Part shown: one piece after another, positions 1-11,267 of the stretch
How positions within the stretch are numbered: the stretch's first letter is position 1
Layout: the number at the start of each line of letters is the position of its first letter
Source of the DNA: Smittia aterrima
Taxonomy: Eukaryota > Arthropoda > Insecta > Diptera > Chironomidae
Direction of reading: 5' to 3'
Length of the DNA stretch: 64,000 nucleotides
Assembly (NCBI GenBank): GCA_033063855.1
Contig: CP093831.1
Coordinates: forward strand, 25,420,001 to 25,484,000
Translations under genes and position numbers: made by a program
Notes under the pieces: model-generated
Told to the model about the DNA's origin: nothing
The model's database searches: none
The model's input: the letters and a program-made list of their open reading frames with translations, nothing else

Positions 1-614
1 AACCTAACTTTTAAAGTTGTCGATGAAGATGGACAGAAACTTGGAGTGAACGAAGTTGGAGAGCTTCGAATTAAGCCGAAAGTTAAATTTCTGGTAGGAA
101 TCAAATTCATTACTTCAAAGCAATATTCTAATTTCTTTTTATTTAGGGTTATTACAACAGACCTGAAGAATCAAAGAATGCGGTCGATAATGAAGGATTC
201 GTCAAATCTGGTGACATTGGATACATCGACGAGAATAAAAAAATTTACATCATCGATCGACGAAAAGAAATCATAAAGTGCAAAGGTTATCAAGTCAACC
301 TCTCAGAGATTGAAAGTCTCATCGAGACAATGAATGGCGTTGAGTTTGTTTCTGTTGTTGGGATTCCTGATCCAATTTACGATATTTATGATATTTTACC
401 AGCGGCAGTCGTCGTGAAGCGAGAAGGATTCGAGAGCTTGACAGAGAAGTCGATTGCTGAGTTCGTGGCTTCGAAATTACAAAGTTCTAAACATCTCTCA
501 GGAGGAGTTTACTTTGTTGACCAAATGCCGACAACACCATCAGGAAAAATAAAGAAACAAATCCTCTGCGAAATGGTTCAAAAAAAATTTAACTCAAAAA
601 CATTAAAAATCTAA
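1..614 (+). CDS. Acyl-CoA synthetase / 4CL-like ligase 1 (3' part only)
   Basis: This is the C-terminal part of an adenylate-forming acyl-CoA ligase; its 5' exons lie outside the window. I read exon 2 (end) 1-93, an intron 94-146 (GTAGGA...TTTAG) and the last exon 147-614, with TAA at 612-614. The joined frame carries the family's late motifs: GDIGYIDEN, then DRRKEIIK with CKGYQVNLSEIE (hinge and C-terminal subdomain), and PSGKIKK with the lysine expected to catalyse adenylation. The last residues (TLKI) are not an SKL-type peroxisomal signal. It matches ligase 3 best, and so does its 3' flank, which makes it the first member of a duplicated gene pair (ligases 1+2 and 3+4). The substrate is unknown; insect members of this family are mostly fatty acyl-CoA synthetases related to firefly luciferase. 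Confidence 0.9.
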
Positions 615-1578
615 AGAAAGTTATAAAAGAAAAAAAAATTGAATCATATTGAGTAAAACACTCTAACCTCTCTAATTCCACCACTTAGAAACCGGGTCCA
701 AAAGTGGGAGAATATGGAGGAGTTGGATCAAGGGAAATTTTCAAGATAGCGGCTTTCGCGCGGGAAATTTTATTGAAAATAGAAAAAAATAAATTAGCAA
801 TTTGGACAATTTTACTGCACAGAGCAATCAACTTTTCATTGTTAAACTTTGATTCTTATTACTTCTCGACATTCTCTTAATATTTTATCGACTAAGATCG
901 TGGAATGATGATTTAAAAATCGAAACACTCTTCGCAAGACATTAAAATTTTTAAAGACTTTATTTACTCATTTGGTCGCTGCCCCTGTTGATAAAGAGTA
1001 TTGTCTTCCGGAGCTATCTACAGCTTTCGTCAGTCCCTGACTCATCAATCATTTGTTTTCTTTCAGCCGAAGTTAATGGTTATGAGATTTTCAACTTCTT
1101 CTTTTCATTTAACAAATTTATACAAAAATTAATGTAAACAAAACTTTTATTCAAGGAAATGTTTTTTTCTCCCAAAACCATGGGGAATGGAATTAGAGAG
1201 GTGGAGGAATTTGAGAAGTGTATTTTCTCTAAAATTGATAGTGAAATAGGTTTTTAAATTGAGAACAATAACCGAGTCTCAAAAACGTTTTCATTATTAG
1301 CACAAAAGTTCACAAGACGTAAAAAACAGCTGAAATATTGCTTATTGACGAAACAACCTTGCTTTTAAAAAATATCAACACAGTCGCAGCTGTATTTCTT
1401 GTTTTCGAAACTGTAGAACTATATTAAAGAAACGATATCAACTAATATTAAGAAACCGATATCATTGAAATTGTACTGAATTACAGAAATGTAAATAAAA
1501 CTTTTTATCTTCAAATAAAAGTTTCTGTCTAGCAACGAGACATCTAAGTAATCGCTCACGTAGTCGCAAATTAAACGG
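615..1578. other. Spacer between ligase 1 and ligase 2
   Basis: No gene is seen. The part around 660-790 is clearly similar to 5996-6126, the matching spacer after ligase 3, and about 1140-1578 is similar to 6300-6722. The spacer is therefore part of the duplicated block. The last ~50 bases hold the ligase-family upstream box described at 1528-1578. Confidence 0.7.
1528..1578 (+). promoter_or_regulatory. Conserved upstream box of the ligase family
   Basis: All six complete ligase genes have a related ~50-base segment directly before the start codon, with two CGCT/TCGC-type half repeats (for example AGTCGCTCAAGTGTTCGCTA) and then ttnAACrGAtGATGGCT. Equivalent positions are about 4138-4188, 6672-6722, 8912-8962, 11217-11267 and 16972-17022. 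The ligase 7 version contains a TCAGT arthropod initiator. I infer a short 5' UTR and core promoter region; descent from one duplication could also explain the conservation. Confidence 0.45.
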
Positions 1579-3329
1579 ATGATGGCTACGTTCAATGAAG
1601 AAGAAAAAATTTGGGAATCTCGCAAAGTTCCTGATCTCCTAAACAGAAAGGAAAGTTTTTTTGGTGAACTGATTCTGGAGAAATTGAAGGAAACTCCGAA
1701 AAGAATTTGCCAAATTTCAGTTGAAGACAATTACGAGTTATCATGTGACGAGTTGAGAGTCAAAAGTGTTCGCGTGGCACAAAATTTGATGAAAATCGGT
1801 ATCAAGTCTGAAGACGTCGTCGGAATTATTTGTCGTCACTCTCACCAGCTGACGATGGCTTTGTATGGCTGCGTCTTCATAGGAGCGCCAGTGAATCCAA
1901 TTGATCCTTCGTTCGCGAAAGAGGAAGTTCGTCAAATGTTTGAACAAACAAAGCCGAAACTCGTCATCTGTGATTCTGATCAAGTGGCAAAAGTTCGCGA
2001 AGCTTTAAATGAGCTAGGAAACGAAGCAAAGATTTATTCGATCACTTACGAATTCGAGAGCCAGGAAGAATTAAACTTCATAGAACTTCTGAATTCAACT
2101 GGAGAAGAAGAAGAATTTGTAGCTCCAAAGTTCACTCAATCATCCGATGAGAAAATCCTGGCGATACTCTGGACATCAGGCACAACTGGGTGAGACTCAA
2201 CTGGTTTGAGAAGTTGTAAATAATTTACAAAATAATATTTTCTCACTAGTATCCCGAAAGGTGTAAAAATTTCTCATCTCTCGTTCTTCCACTGGTTGGC
2301 AGTAGCACTTACACGAACGTTTACAACGAGATTGCTTGTCTTCAGTCCTTTCTTCTGGGCCTCAGGATTCCTATCGCATTTATTTACCGCGCTCAAATTT
2401 TATGACACGCGAATTATGGCTCGAGATCCCATCCCCGACAAACTCACTGAGTACGTCAAGAAGTACAAGCCAACAGAGTTGATAGTTTCAGCGATGAACT
2501 TGTCACTTATATTGAACTCAGATTTCTCAGGATCAGTTAACCACGAGTGCTTAACGGAGATTTTCTGTATGGGCGCAATGATTTCCGAGACTTTGCGAAA
2601 GAAGTTTGAAGAAACTTTCCCTGAAAAAGAAATGACCATCATTTACGGAATGACCGAGCAGTTGGGAGTGACATTAACTTCCCCGGGAGATTATAAACAA
2701 ACGCTTTGTGTTGGGTTACCAGTCTTTCCAAACCTGATTTTCAAAATTGTTGATAAAAATGATCAGAAACTTGGAGTGAACGAGGTTGGAGAACTTTTAT
2801 TTAAATCAAAAGTTAAATTTCTGGTAGGAACCAAGAAACTAAATTTCTTCAATATAATTCAAACTTTCTTTTAATCAAGGGTTATTATAATCTACCAGAA
2901 GAATCAAAGAACGCTGTCGACGATGAAGGATTTATCAAAACTGGTGACATTGGATACATCGACGAAAATGGAAAATTTTTCATCATCGATCGAAAGAAGG
3001 AAATCATTAAATGCCGAGGTTATCAAGTAAACCTCTCAGACATTGAAAGCGTCATCGAGTCGTTGATGGGCGTTAAATTTGTTTCTGTTGTTGCGATTCC
3101 TGATCCGGATTGCGGTGCTTTACCAGCAGCAGTCGTCGTGAAGCAGTCTGGCTTTGAATCTATCTCGGAGGAGTCGATCGTAGAATTTGTCGCTTCGAAG
3201 TTGCCAATTTACAAACATCTTTCTGGAGGAGTTTACTTCGTTGATGAAATGCCGACCACAGCATCCGGAAAGATAAAGAAACGTGTTGTTAGCGAAATTG
3301 TTCAAAGCATGTTTAAGGCATTAGCGTGA
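1579..3329 (+). CDS. Acyl-CoA synthetase / 4CL-like ligase 2
   Basis: Complete gene, exons 1579-2189, 2250-2823 and 2880-3329 (introns of 60 and 56 nt), predicted 544 aa. The frame closes exactly across both junctions. The first intron splits the phosphate-binding motif: TSGTTG joins IPKGV at residues 199-209. YGMTEQ is at 336-341, TGD at 416-418, DRKKEIIK from 432, and the putative catalytic lysine is K526 in TASGKIKKR. These are all the motifs needed for acyl-adenylate formation followed by CoA transfer. The C-terminus FKALA is not a peroxisomal PTS1. The start ATGATG is shared with ligases 3, 4 and 6. It is closest to ligase 4, which has the same length and the same distinctive stretch ARDPIPDKLTEYVKKYKP. 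Substrate not predictable. Confidence 0.92.
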
Positions 3330-3702
3330 CAACAAGTGTTTAAAAAAATGTTTGCTTAAATTTTGTAAACGATTTAAGCTTTTAGTAAAGTTTTTCATGA
3401 TTAAACTTGTTGCACAAAATTTATAATCAAAAGATAAAGCAATATTTTTGACATATTTTGCTGTCGAAAATGTCTCACGTTGACAAATATTTGAAATAAT
3501 ATATTTCCGAGAAAAAGAATTGGAGCAATAAAAGAGTAACTACCTTGAATAGTAACGCCACAATTTTCAGGCGTGAAAACAGCTGCAATACTGCTTCATG
3601 TCGAAACAACCATGATTCTGTATGTCAGCCGATAAATAGTCGCAATAGTATTTCATGTTTTTACAATTGTAGCACTAATATTAAAACATCGATATTTTTA
3701 AA
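3330..3702. other. Spacer after ligase 2
   Basis: No gene is seen. It aligns by eye with the spacer after ligase 4 (8466-8850): both have the same degenerate text, including GCGTGAAAACAGCTGCAATA. This shared order sets the boundary of the foreign insertion that begins near 3703. Confidence 0.65.
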
Positions 3703-4079
3703 TAATAATAAGAATTGGCTTGATCTGAAATTCTGTCCTTCTTTCTTTCTGTCTTTCTGTGGCGTGACGCTCGACTTTAGCGCAACTGGTGGCGAAAAAA
3801 TGAATTAAGCGTCGCTGTGCATGAACCCAAAACTTCGGAAAACTCGGGAAAAGTCGGGAAAACTTCGGAAAACTCGGGAAAATTTCGGGAAAACTTTGGA
3901 AAAACTCGGGAAAATTTGGAAAACTTCGGAAAACTCGGGAAAATTTCGGGAATACTTCGGAAAAATTTCGTAAAAACTTCGGAAAAACTCGGGAAAACTT
4001 TGGAAAAAATCGGGAAAATTTCGAATAAACTCGAAGGGATTCGTCTTGACGGGCGGCAAAGCCGCCCGGGGTAAACTAG
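3703..4079 (+). mobile_element. Helitron-like non-autonomous insertion with minisatellite core
   Basis: This block is present between ligases 2 and 3 but missing from the paralogous spacer between ligases 4 and 5. The spacers are 859 and 497 bases, a difference of 362. The right end is a GC-rich hairpin (8-bp stem 4050-4057/4061-4068, loop AAA), then seven bases and CTAG at 4076-4079, followed by T. That is the arrangement of a Helitron 3' end inserted in front of T. The flanks match the empty site, with AAA on the left and T-rich sequence on the right. The left end is less clear: TC, the classical Helitron 5' end, occurs at 3724 after A, so the first ~20 bases may be flank. There is no coding capacity. 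A Helentron/HINE-type element, known to carry tandem repeats in flies, is an alternative. Confidence 0.5.
3828..4035 (+). repeat. Minisatellite of CTTCGGAAAACTCGGGAAAA-type units
   Basis: About 200 bases of imperfect units of 10-11 bases, alternating forms of CTTCGGAAAA, CTCGGGAAAA and TTTCGGGAAAA. It reads open in several frames on both strands simply because the unit lacks stops; the resulting Phe/Pro/Ser- or Lys/Glu-rich frames are not taken as genes. It sits inside the insertion at 3703-4079. Confidence 0.9.
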
Positions 4080-4188
4080 TTTGAACATAAAAAAGAAGAA
4101 AAAGAAATAGAAGTAAAAATTTCATCTTCAGATACAAGTTTGTCTCATAGCTACTAAGTAGTCGCTCAAGTGTTCGCTAGTTAAACAA

Positions 4189-5950
4189 GTGATGGCTACC
4201 TTTAATCGAGAAGAAAAAATTTGGGAATCTCACAAATTTCCCGATATCGAAAATGGAAAGGAAACTTTCTTTGGTGAAATGAGCTTGCGAAAACTAAAAG
4301 AAAATCAAAAGAGAGTTTGTCAAATTTCAGTGGAAGACAATTATGAGTTGTCATGTGACGAATTAAGAATCAAAAGTGTTCGCGTGGCTCAGAATTTGAT
4401 GAAGATCGGGATCAAGTCTGAAGACGTCGTCGGAATAATTTGTCGTCACTCTCATCAACTGTCGATGGCTTTGCACGGTTGTATCTTGATCGGAGCGCCA
4501 GTAAATCCTTTGGATCCTACGTTTACCAAAGAAGATGTTCGTCAAATGTTTGAGCAAACGAAGCCGAAACTTGTCATCTGTGATTCTGATCAAGTTACAA
4601 AAGTTCGCGAAGCTTTAAATGAATTTGGAAACGAAGCAAAAATTTATTCGATCACTTACAAGTTCGAAAACAAAGAAGAATTAAACTTCTCTGACCTTCT
4701 GAATTCAACTGGAGAAGAAGAAGAATTTGTGGCTCCAAAATTCACTCAACCATCTGATGAGAAAATTCTTGTGATTATGTGTTCATCGGGTACAACTGGG
4801 TGAGACTCAAATTTTACTTAGTTGAGGAAGATGTAGAAAATAATATTTTCTAGTTTACCGAAAGGTGTGATGATTTCCCATCTCACATTTCTCAACTGGT
4901 TAGCATTGGCTCCTGGACCAAATGTCACAGTGAAAGAAGTTGCATTTAGTCCTTTCTTTTGGGCCTCAGGATTTCTCTTCCAATTATTTCTAGGCTTCAG
5001 ACCTAATTACACGAGAATCATGTCTCGAGAAGATTTCAGTATCGATAAAGTCATTGAAATCATTGAGAAGTACAAGCCAACAACTTTGACAGTTTCTGTA
5101 ATGAGAATGGCGCAAATTTTGCAATCAGATTTTCCAAAAACTGAAATAGTTGATCATCGTTGCCTAAAAAGTATTTCCTGTGTGGGCGCAATAGTTTCTG
5201 AAACATTAAGAAAGAAATTTGAAGAAGCTTTTCCTGAAAAGGACATGTTAATCATTTACGGAATGACCGAGCAGTTTGGAATGACATTGACTTATCCCGG
5301 AGATTATAAAAGAGCGCTTTGTGTTGGATCTCCTCTTTATCCTAACCTAACTTTTAAAATTGTTGATGAAGATGGTCACAAACTTGGAGTGAATGAGGTT
5401 GGAGAATTTCGAGTAAAATCAAAAACTAAATTTTTGGTGGGTACCAATTCTCTTTCATCAACGCAAAATTGACTCTGATTTTATTTAGGGTTATTACAAC
5501 AAACCTGAAGAATCAAGAAACGCGGTCGATAATGAAGGATTTCTCAAATCTGGTGACATTGGATACATCGACGAGAATGGAAAAATTTACATCATCGATC
5601 GACGAAAAGAAATCATAAAGTGTAAAGGTTATCAAGTCAACCTCTCAGAGATTGAAAGTCTCATCGAGACAATGAATGGCGTTGAGTTTGTTTCTGTTGT
5701 TGGGATTCCTGATCCAGTTTACGATATTTACGATACTTTACCAGCGGCAGTCATCGTGAAGCGAAAAGGATTCGAGAATTTGACAGAGAAATCGATCACT
5801 GACTTCGTGGCTTTGAAATTACCAAATTACAAACATCTCTCTGGAGGAGTTTACTTTGTTGACCAAATGCCGACAACACCATCAGGAAAGATAAAGAAAC
5901 GAGTTCTCTGCGAAATGGTTCAAAGAATGATTAAGACAAAAAAAATCTAG
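4189..5950 (+). CDS. Acyl-CoA synthetase / 4CL-like ligase 3
   Basis: Complete gene, exons 4189-4799, 4854-5436 and 5489-5950 (introns 54 and 52 nt), predicted 551 aa. The first junction gives SSGTTG-LPKGV, the ATP phosphate-binding loop; YGMTEQFGMT, SGDIGYIDENGK, DRRKEIIKCKGYQV and PSGKIKKRV follow in the expected order. The C-terminus (KTKKI) is not a peroxisomal signal. The last exon is almost the same as that of ligase 1 in protein sequence, and the downstream spacer is related too, so ligases 1 and 3 are a recent pair. Upstream lies the Helitron-like insertion, ending about 110 bases before the start codon, so it could affect this copy's promoter. Confidence 0.92.
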
Positions 5951-6722
5951 AGAAAGTTATAAAAGAAGAAAAAAATTGAATCATATTGAGTAGTACACTC
6001 TGACCTCCATATTACACCACACTAGAAGCCGGGCCTAAGTTGGAGAATATGAAGGTGGTGGATTAAGGGATTTTTTCAAGACAGCGGCTTTCGAGTTTAG
6101 TGCGGAAAATTTGAATTAATAGAAATAAATCATCAAGGTTTTGAAGTTAAACTTTTATTTTCATTATTTTATTGATAGGTTTTGTTGCTGCCCTCGTTCA
6201 TAGAGTACACCCGGCAACAGTTTTATCAACATAAAACTTCTTCCCGAGCAATCAAGCTTTCGTCAGTTTTAGAACAATCTCTTATTTAACAAATTTGTAC
6301 AAATGTTAATGTTAACGAAACTTTTATTCAAGGAAATGTTTTTTCTCCCAAAATCACGAGGTAATGGAATAAGAGAGGTGGTGGAATTTAAGAAGTGTAT
6401 TTTCTCTAAAATTGATAGTGAAATAGGCTTTCAAATTGAGAGCAACAACCCATTGTCTTAAAAACGTCCTTAATGATGAAAAAATTTGAAGCGTAAAAAA
6501 ACAGCTGAAATGTTGCTTTTAAAAAAATATTTATTTGACATTCAGCTGTCTCTGTAGTATTTCTTGTTTTCAAAAATCTAGAACTAATATTAAAGCACCA
6601 ATATCTTTTAAAATGTACAGAATAACAGAAATGTGAAAAAAAAACTTTTCATCTTCAAATAAAAGTTTCTGTTTTGCAATGAGACATCTAAGTAGTCGCT
6701 CACGTAGTCGCAAATTAAACGG
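5951..6722. other. Spacer between ligase 3 and ligase 4
   Basis: No gene is seen. It is the paralogue of the spacer at 615-1578, with several small deletions. The ligase-family upstream box is at its end. Confidence 0.65.
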
Positions 6723-8465
6723 ATGATGGCTAAGTATATTCAAGAAGAGAAACTTTGGGAATCTCATAAAGTTCCTGATCTCCTAAACAGAAAGGAAACT
6801 TTCTTTGGTGAACTGATTCTGGAGAAATTGAAGGAAACTCCAAAGAGAATTTGTCAAATTTCAGTGGAAGACAATTATGAGTTGTCATGTGACGAATTGA
6901 GAATCAAAAGTGTTCGCGTGGCTCAGAATTTATTAAAGATCGGGATCAAGTCTGAAGACGTCGTCGGAATAATTTGTCGTCACTCTCATCAACTGACGAT
7001 GGCTTTGTACGGTTGCATCTTGATAGGAGCGCCAGTGAATCCAATTGACCCTTCGTTCGCGAAAGAGGAAGTTCGTCAAATGTTTGAACAAACGAATCCG
7101 AAAATTGTTGTTTGTGATTCTGATCAAGTGGCGAAAGTTCGCGAAGCTTTAAATGAACTTGGAAACGAAGCAAAAATTTATTCGATCACTTACGAATTCG
7201 AGAACACGGAAGAATTAAACTTCATAGAACTTTTGACTTCAACTGGAGAAGAAGAAGAATTTATTGCTCCAAAGTTCAATCAACCTTCAGATGAGAAAGT
7301 TCTGGCAATCTTATGGACATCAGGCACAACTGGGTGAGACTCATATTGATTACCAAATTAAAACAAAATAATATTTTGTTTTCAGTATCCCAAAAGGTGT
7401 GATGATTCCTCATCTCTCGTTCTTCCACTGGTTGGCAGTAGCACTTACACGAACGTTTACAACGAGATCGTTTGTCTTCAGTCCTTTCTTCTGGGCCTCA
7501 GGATTCCTATCGCATTTTTTCACCGCGCTCAAACTTTATGACACGCGAATTATGGCTCGAGATCCTATCCCCGACAAACTAACTGAATACGTCAAGAAGT
7601 ACAAGCCAACAGAGTTGACAGTTTCAGCGATGAACCTGTCGCTCATTTTAAATTCAGACTTTCCGAAAACTGTTAACCACGAGTGTATAACAGAGATTTT
7701 CTGCATGGGCGCAATGATTTCTGAAACTTTGCGAAAGAAATTTGAAGAAACGTTTCCTGAAAAAGGAATGTCCATCATTTACGGAATGACCGAGCAGTTG
7801 GCAGTGACATTGGCTACTTCGGGAGATTATAAACAATCGCTATGTGTTGGGTCACCAGTTTTCCCAAACCTGACTTTCAAAATTGTTGATAAAAATGATC
7901 AGAAACTTGGAGTGAACGAGGTTGGAGAACTTCTATTCAAATCAAAAGTTAAATTTCTGGTAGATACCAAGAAACTAATTTTCTTCAAGGTAATTCTAAC
8001 TTTCTTTTAATTAAGGGTTATTATAATCTACCTGAAGAATCAAGGAACGCTGTCGACGATGAAGGATTTATCAAAACTGGTGACATTGGATACATCGACG
8101 AGAATGGAAAATTTTTCATCATCGATCGAAAGAAGGAAATCATTAAGTGCCGAGGATATCAAGTAAACCTCTCAGACATTGAAAGCGTCATCGAGACGTT
8201 GATGGGCGTTAAGTTTGTTTCTGTTGCTGCAATTCCTGATCCGGATTGCGGCGCTTTACTAGCAGCAGTCGTCGTGAAGCAATCTGGCTTTGAATCTATC
8301 TCAGAGGAGTCGATCGTAGAATTTGTCGCTTCGAAGTTGCCAATTTACAAACATCTTTCTGGAGGAGTTTACTTCGTTGATGAAATGCCGACCACAGCAT
8401 CAGGAAAGATAATGAAACGTGTTGTTAGCGAAATAGTTCAAAGGATGTTTAAGGCATTAGCATGA
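6723..8465 (+). CDS. Acyl-CoA synthetase / 4CL-like ligase 4
   Basis: Complete gene, exons 6723-7333, 7386-7959 and 8016-8465 (introns 52 and 56 nt), predicted 544 aa, the same length as ligase 2. The phosphate-binding loop is TSGTTG-IPKGV. The adenylation core YGMTEQ, then TGDIGYIDENGK, DRKKEIIKCRGYQV and TASGKIMKRV with the catalytic-lysine position are intact; the residue two after that lysine is Met instead of the usual Lys. It shares ARDPIPDKLTEYVKKYKP with ligase 2. No PTS1 (ends FKALA). It is the second member of the second copy of the two-gene block. Confidence 0.92.
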
Positions 8466-8962
8466 CAACAAGTGTTTAAAAAATGTTTGCGTAAAGTTTG
8501 TAGAAGATTTAAGCTTTAAGGAAAGTTTTCATGATTAAACTTGTTGCATAAAATTTATAAAGCAAAATTGTATTTGGAAATAATCAAAAGATAAAACAAA
8601 TATTTTGCTGCCGAAAATATCACACATTGACATGTCTCATTGACATATATTTCCGAGAAAAAGAATTGGGAACAATAAAAAAGTTTACCTTGAATAGTAG
8701 CGCCACAATTTTCAGGCGTGAAAACAGCTGCAATACTGCTTAATGTCGAAATAACTTCGATTTTATATTCAGCCGATAAACAGTCGCAGCAGTATTTCAT
8801 GTCTTGACAAATGAAGAACTAATATTAAAGCAACGATATCAATTAAATTGTACATAGAAAAGCAGAAAAAGAAATGTAAATAAAAATTTCATCTTCAAAT
8901 GAATGTTTCTATTTTTCATTGCTATTAAGTAATCGCTCAAGTGTTCGCTAGTTCAACAGACG
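8466..8962. other. Spacer between ligase 4 and ligase 5
   Basis: No gene is seen. It is the paralogue of the spacer after ligase 2 without the Helitron-like insertion, so it serves as the empty-site reference. The upstream box with AGTAATCGCTCAAGTGTTCG is at its end. Confidence 0.65.
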
Positions 8963-10715
8963 ATGGCTACGTTTAATGAAGAGGCAAAAATTTGGGAATC
9001 TCACCAAGTTCCTGATCTCCTAAACAGGAAGCAAACTTTCTTTGGTGAACTGATTCTGGAGAAATTGAAGGAAACTCCAAACAGAGTTTGCCAAATTTCA
9101 GTGGAAGACAATTATGAGTTGTCATGTGACGAGTTGAGAATCAAAAGTGTTCGCGTGGCTCAAAATTTGTCAAAGATCGGAATAAAGTCAGAAGACGTCG
9201 TCGGAATAATTTGTCGTCACTCTCATCAATTGTCGATGGCATTGTATGGCTGCGTTCTCATAGGAGCTCCGGTGAATCCTTCAGATCCTTCGTTAACGAA
9301 AGAGGATGTTCGACAAATGTTTGAACAAACGAAGCCGAAACTTGTCGTTTGTGATTCTGATCAAGTGGCGAAAGTTCGCGAAGCTTTAAATGAGCTTGGA
9401 AATGATGCAAAGATTTATTCAATTATTTACGAGCAAGACGAGATCAGGGAAGAATTAAACTTCAAAGAACTTTTGGCTTCAACTGGAGAAGAAGAAGAAT
9501 TTGTGGCTCCAAAGTTTACCCAACCTTCTGATGAGAAGATTCTCGCGATTTTGTGTTCATCTGGCACAACTGGGTGAGACTCAATTTTTACGTAATTGAA
9601 AAAGTTGCACAAAATAATTTTTTCTAGGTCCCCGAAAGGTGTGATGATTTCTCATCTCGCATTTCTCAACTGGATAACATTGGCTCCAACACTAAATGTC
9701 ACAGTGAAAGAGATTTGTTTCATTCCTTTCTTTTTCGGCACAGGATTTTTCGGTCACTTATTTCTGGCATTAAGAACTAAGTACACGAGAATCATATCTC
9801 GAGAAGATTTCACTATCGAAAAACTTACTGAAGTCATAGAGAAATACAAGCCATCAGATTTGACGGTTTCTGTTATGACAATGGCGCAAATTTTGCATTC
9901 AGACTTTCCAAAAACAGTTGATCACGAATGTTTGAAAAATATTCCTTGTTCGGGCGCATTAGTTTCTGAAACGTTGCGAAAGAAATTTGAAATTGCTTTT
10001 CCTGAAAAGGACATGTCCATCATTTACGGAATGACGGAGCAGTTTGGAATGACAGCGACTTATCCCGGAGATTTTAAAAAAGCGCTTTGTGTTGGATCTC
10101 CTTTTTGTCCAAACTTAACTTTTAAAATTGTTGATGATGATGGTCACAAACTTGGAGTGAACGAGGTTGGAGAATTTCGAGTCAAATCAAAATTGAAATT
10201 TTTGGTGGGTACCAATTCTCTTTCATCATCGCAAACTTGACTCGTTTTTTATTTAGGGCTATTACAACAAACCTGAAGAATCAAGAAATGCAATTGATAA
10301 TGAAGGATTTCTCAAAACTGGTGACATTGGTTACATCGACGAAAATGGAAAATTTTACATTAACGATCGGAAAAAAGAAATCGTCAGGTGCAAAGGTTAT
10401 CAAGTTAACCTCTCAGAGATTGAAAACCTCATCGAGACAATGAGTGGCGTCAATTTTGTTTCTGTTGTTGCAATTCCTGATCCAGTTTACGATATTTTCG
10501 ATACTTTACCAGCGGCAATTGTCGTGAAGCGAGAAGGATTCGAGAGCTTGACAGAGAAGTCAATTACTGACTTCGTGGCTTTGAAATTACCAAATTACAA
10601 ACATCTCTCAGGAGGAGTTTACTTTGTTGACGAAATGCCGAGAACAGCTTCAGGAAAGATAAAGAAACGAGTCCTTAGCGAAATGGCTCAGGGAATGTTT
10701 AAAAGAGAAAATTGA
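8963..10715 (+). CDS. Acyl-CoA synthetase / 4CL-like ligase 5
   Basis: Complete gene, exons 8963-9573, 9628-10204 and 10257-10715 (introns 54 and 52 nt), predicted 548 aa. The start is a single ATG where most paralogues have ATGATG. The joined phosphate loop is SSGTTG-SPKGV, followed by YGMTEQFGMT, TGDIGYIDENGK and TASGKIKKRV. The hinge region reads INDRKKEIVRCKGYQV: the residue before the conserved DR is Asn, where ligases 1-4 have Ile. Ligase 6 shares INDRKKE, so 5 and 6 are sister copies. The C-terminus (FKREN) carries no peroxisomal signal. It probably has the same acyl-activating chemistry; its substrate specificity may differ from ligases 1-4, as the region from FIPFFFGTGF to LRTKYTRIISRED is distinct. 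Confidence 0.92.
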
Positions 10716-11267
10716 GGAATCGGCAGAGATTAAAATCAGATCTTTGCCGGAAATATATTGAGGCTAAAAAATAAAGCATTTAACATTTACAGAAAATAAT
10801 ATTATATCAAGATTTTTAGCAATTCTATCAAGGCTTGCCATAGAAGCATCCGGCAATAAAAAGGTCGTTGGATTTGTTCCGAAATTTACACATTTTTATA
10901 GTTTTTAATTCACATTCTAGATTTATGAATGAGACGAGCAAGTTTGAAGATGCACTCGATAGCTTATGTGGTTCGGGCCATTGGATCCATCTCAGACAAT
11001 TAACCCAGTAAAGTCCCACCTCCTGTAACCAGTCCAAAGATGAAAAACCCTAAGATAGGCTCGTAACGAACTACTACTTGTTATCTTCAATATCGGCGAC
11101 ACTGTTTTCAAGCCGCGAAAAACAGCTGGAATAATGAGAATTATATTTTTGACATTCTTCAGCACGCTTATCTGTATTTCATGTTCTGACAACTGTTGCA
11201 CTAATATCAAAGCATCGATCTCAATCCAATCTCATAGTAGTCGCTCAAGTGTTCGCTAATTCAACGG
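10716..11267. other. Spacer between ligase 5 and ligase 6
   Basis: No gene is seen. Unlike the other ligase spacers, most of it (about 10720-11090) does not match them by eye; only the last ~150 bases, from AACAGCTG onward, look like the family's upstream region. Short open frames on the minus strand here have no recognisable content. Confidence 0.6.

Noticed and set aside
3777..4137. Overlapping open frames on both strands giving Phe/Pro/Ser-rich or Lys/Glu-rich proteins
   Set aside because: They are read from the minisatellite inside the Helitron-like insertion; the unit lacks stops in several frames, and nothing else supports coding.
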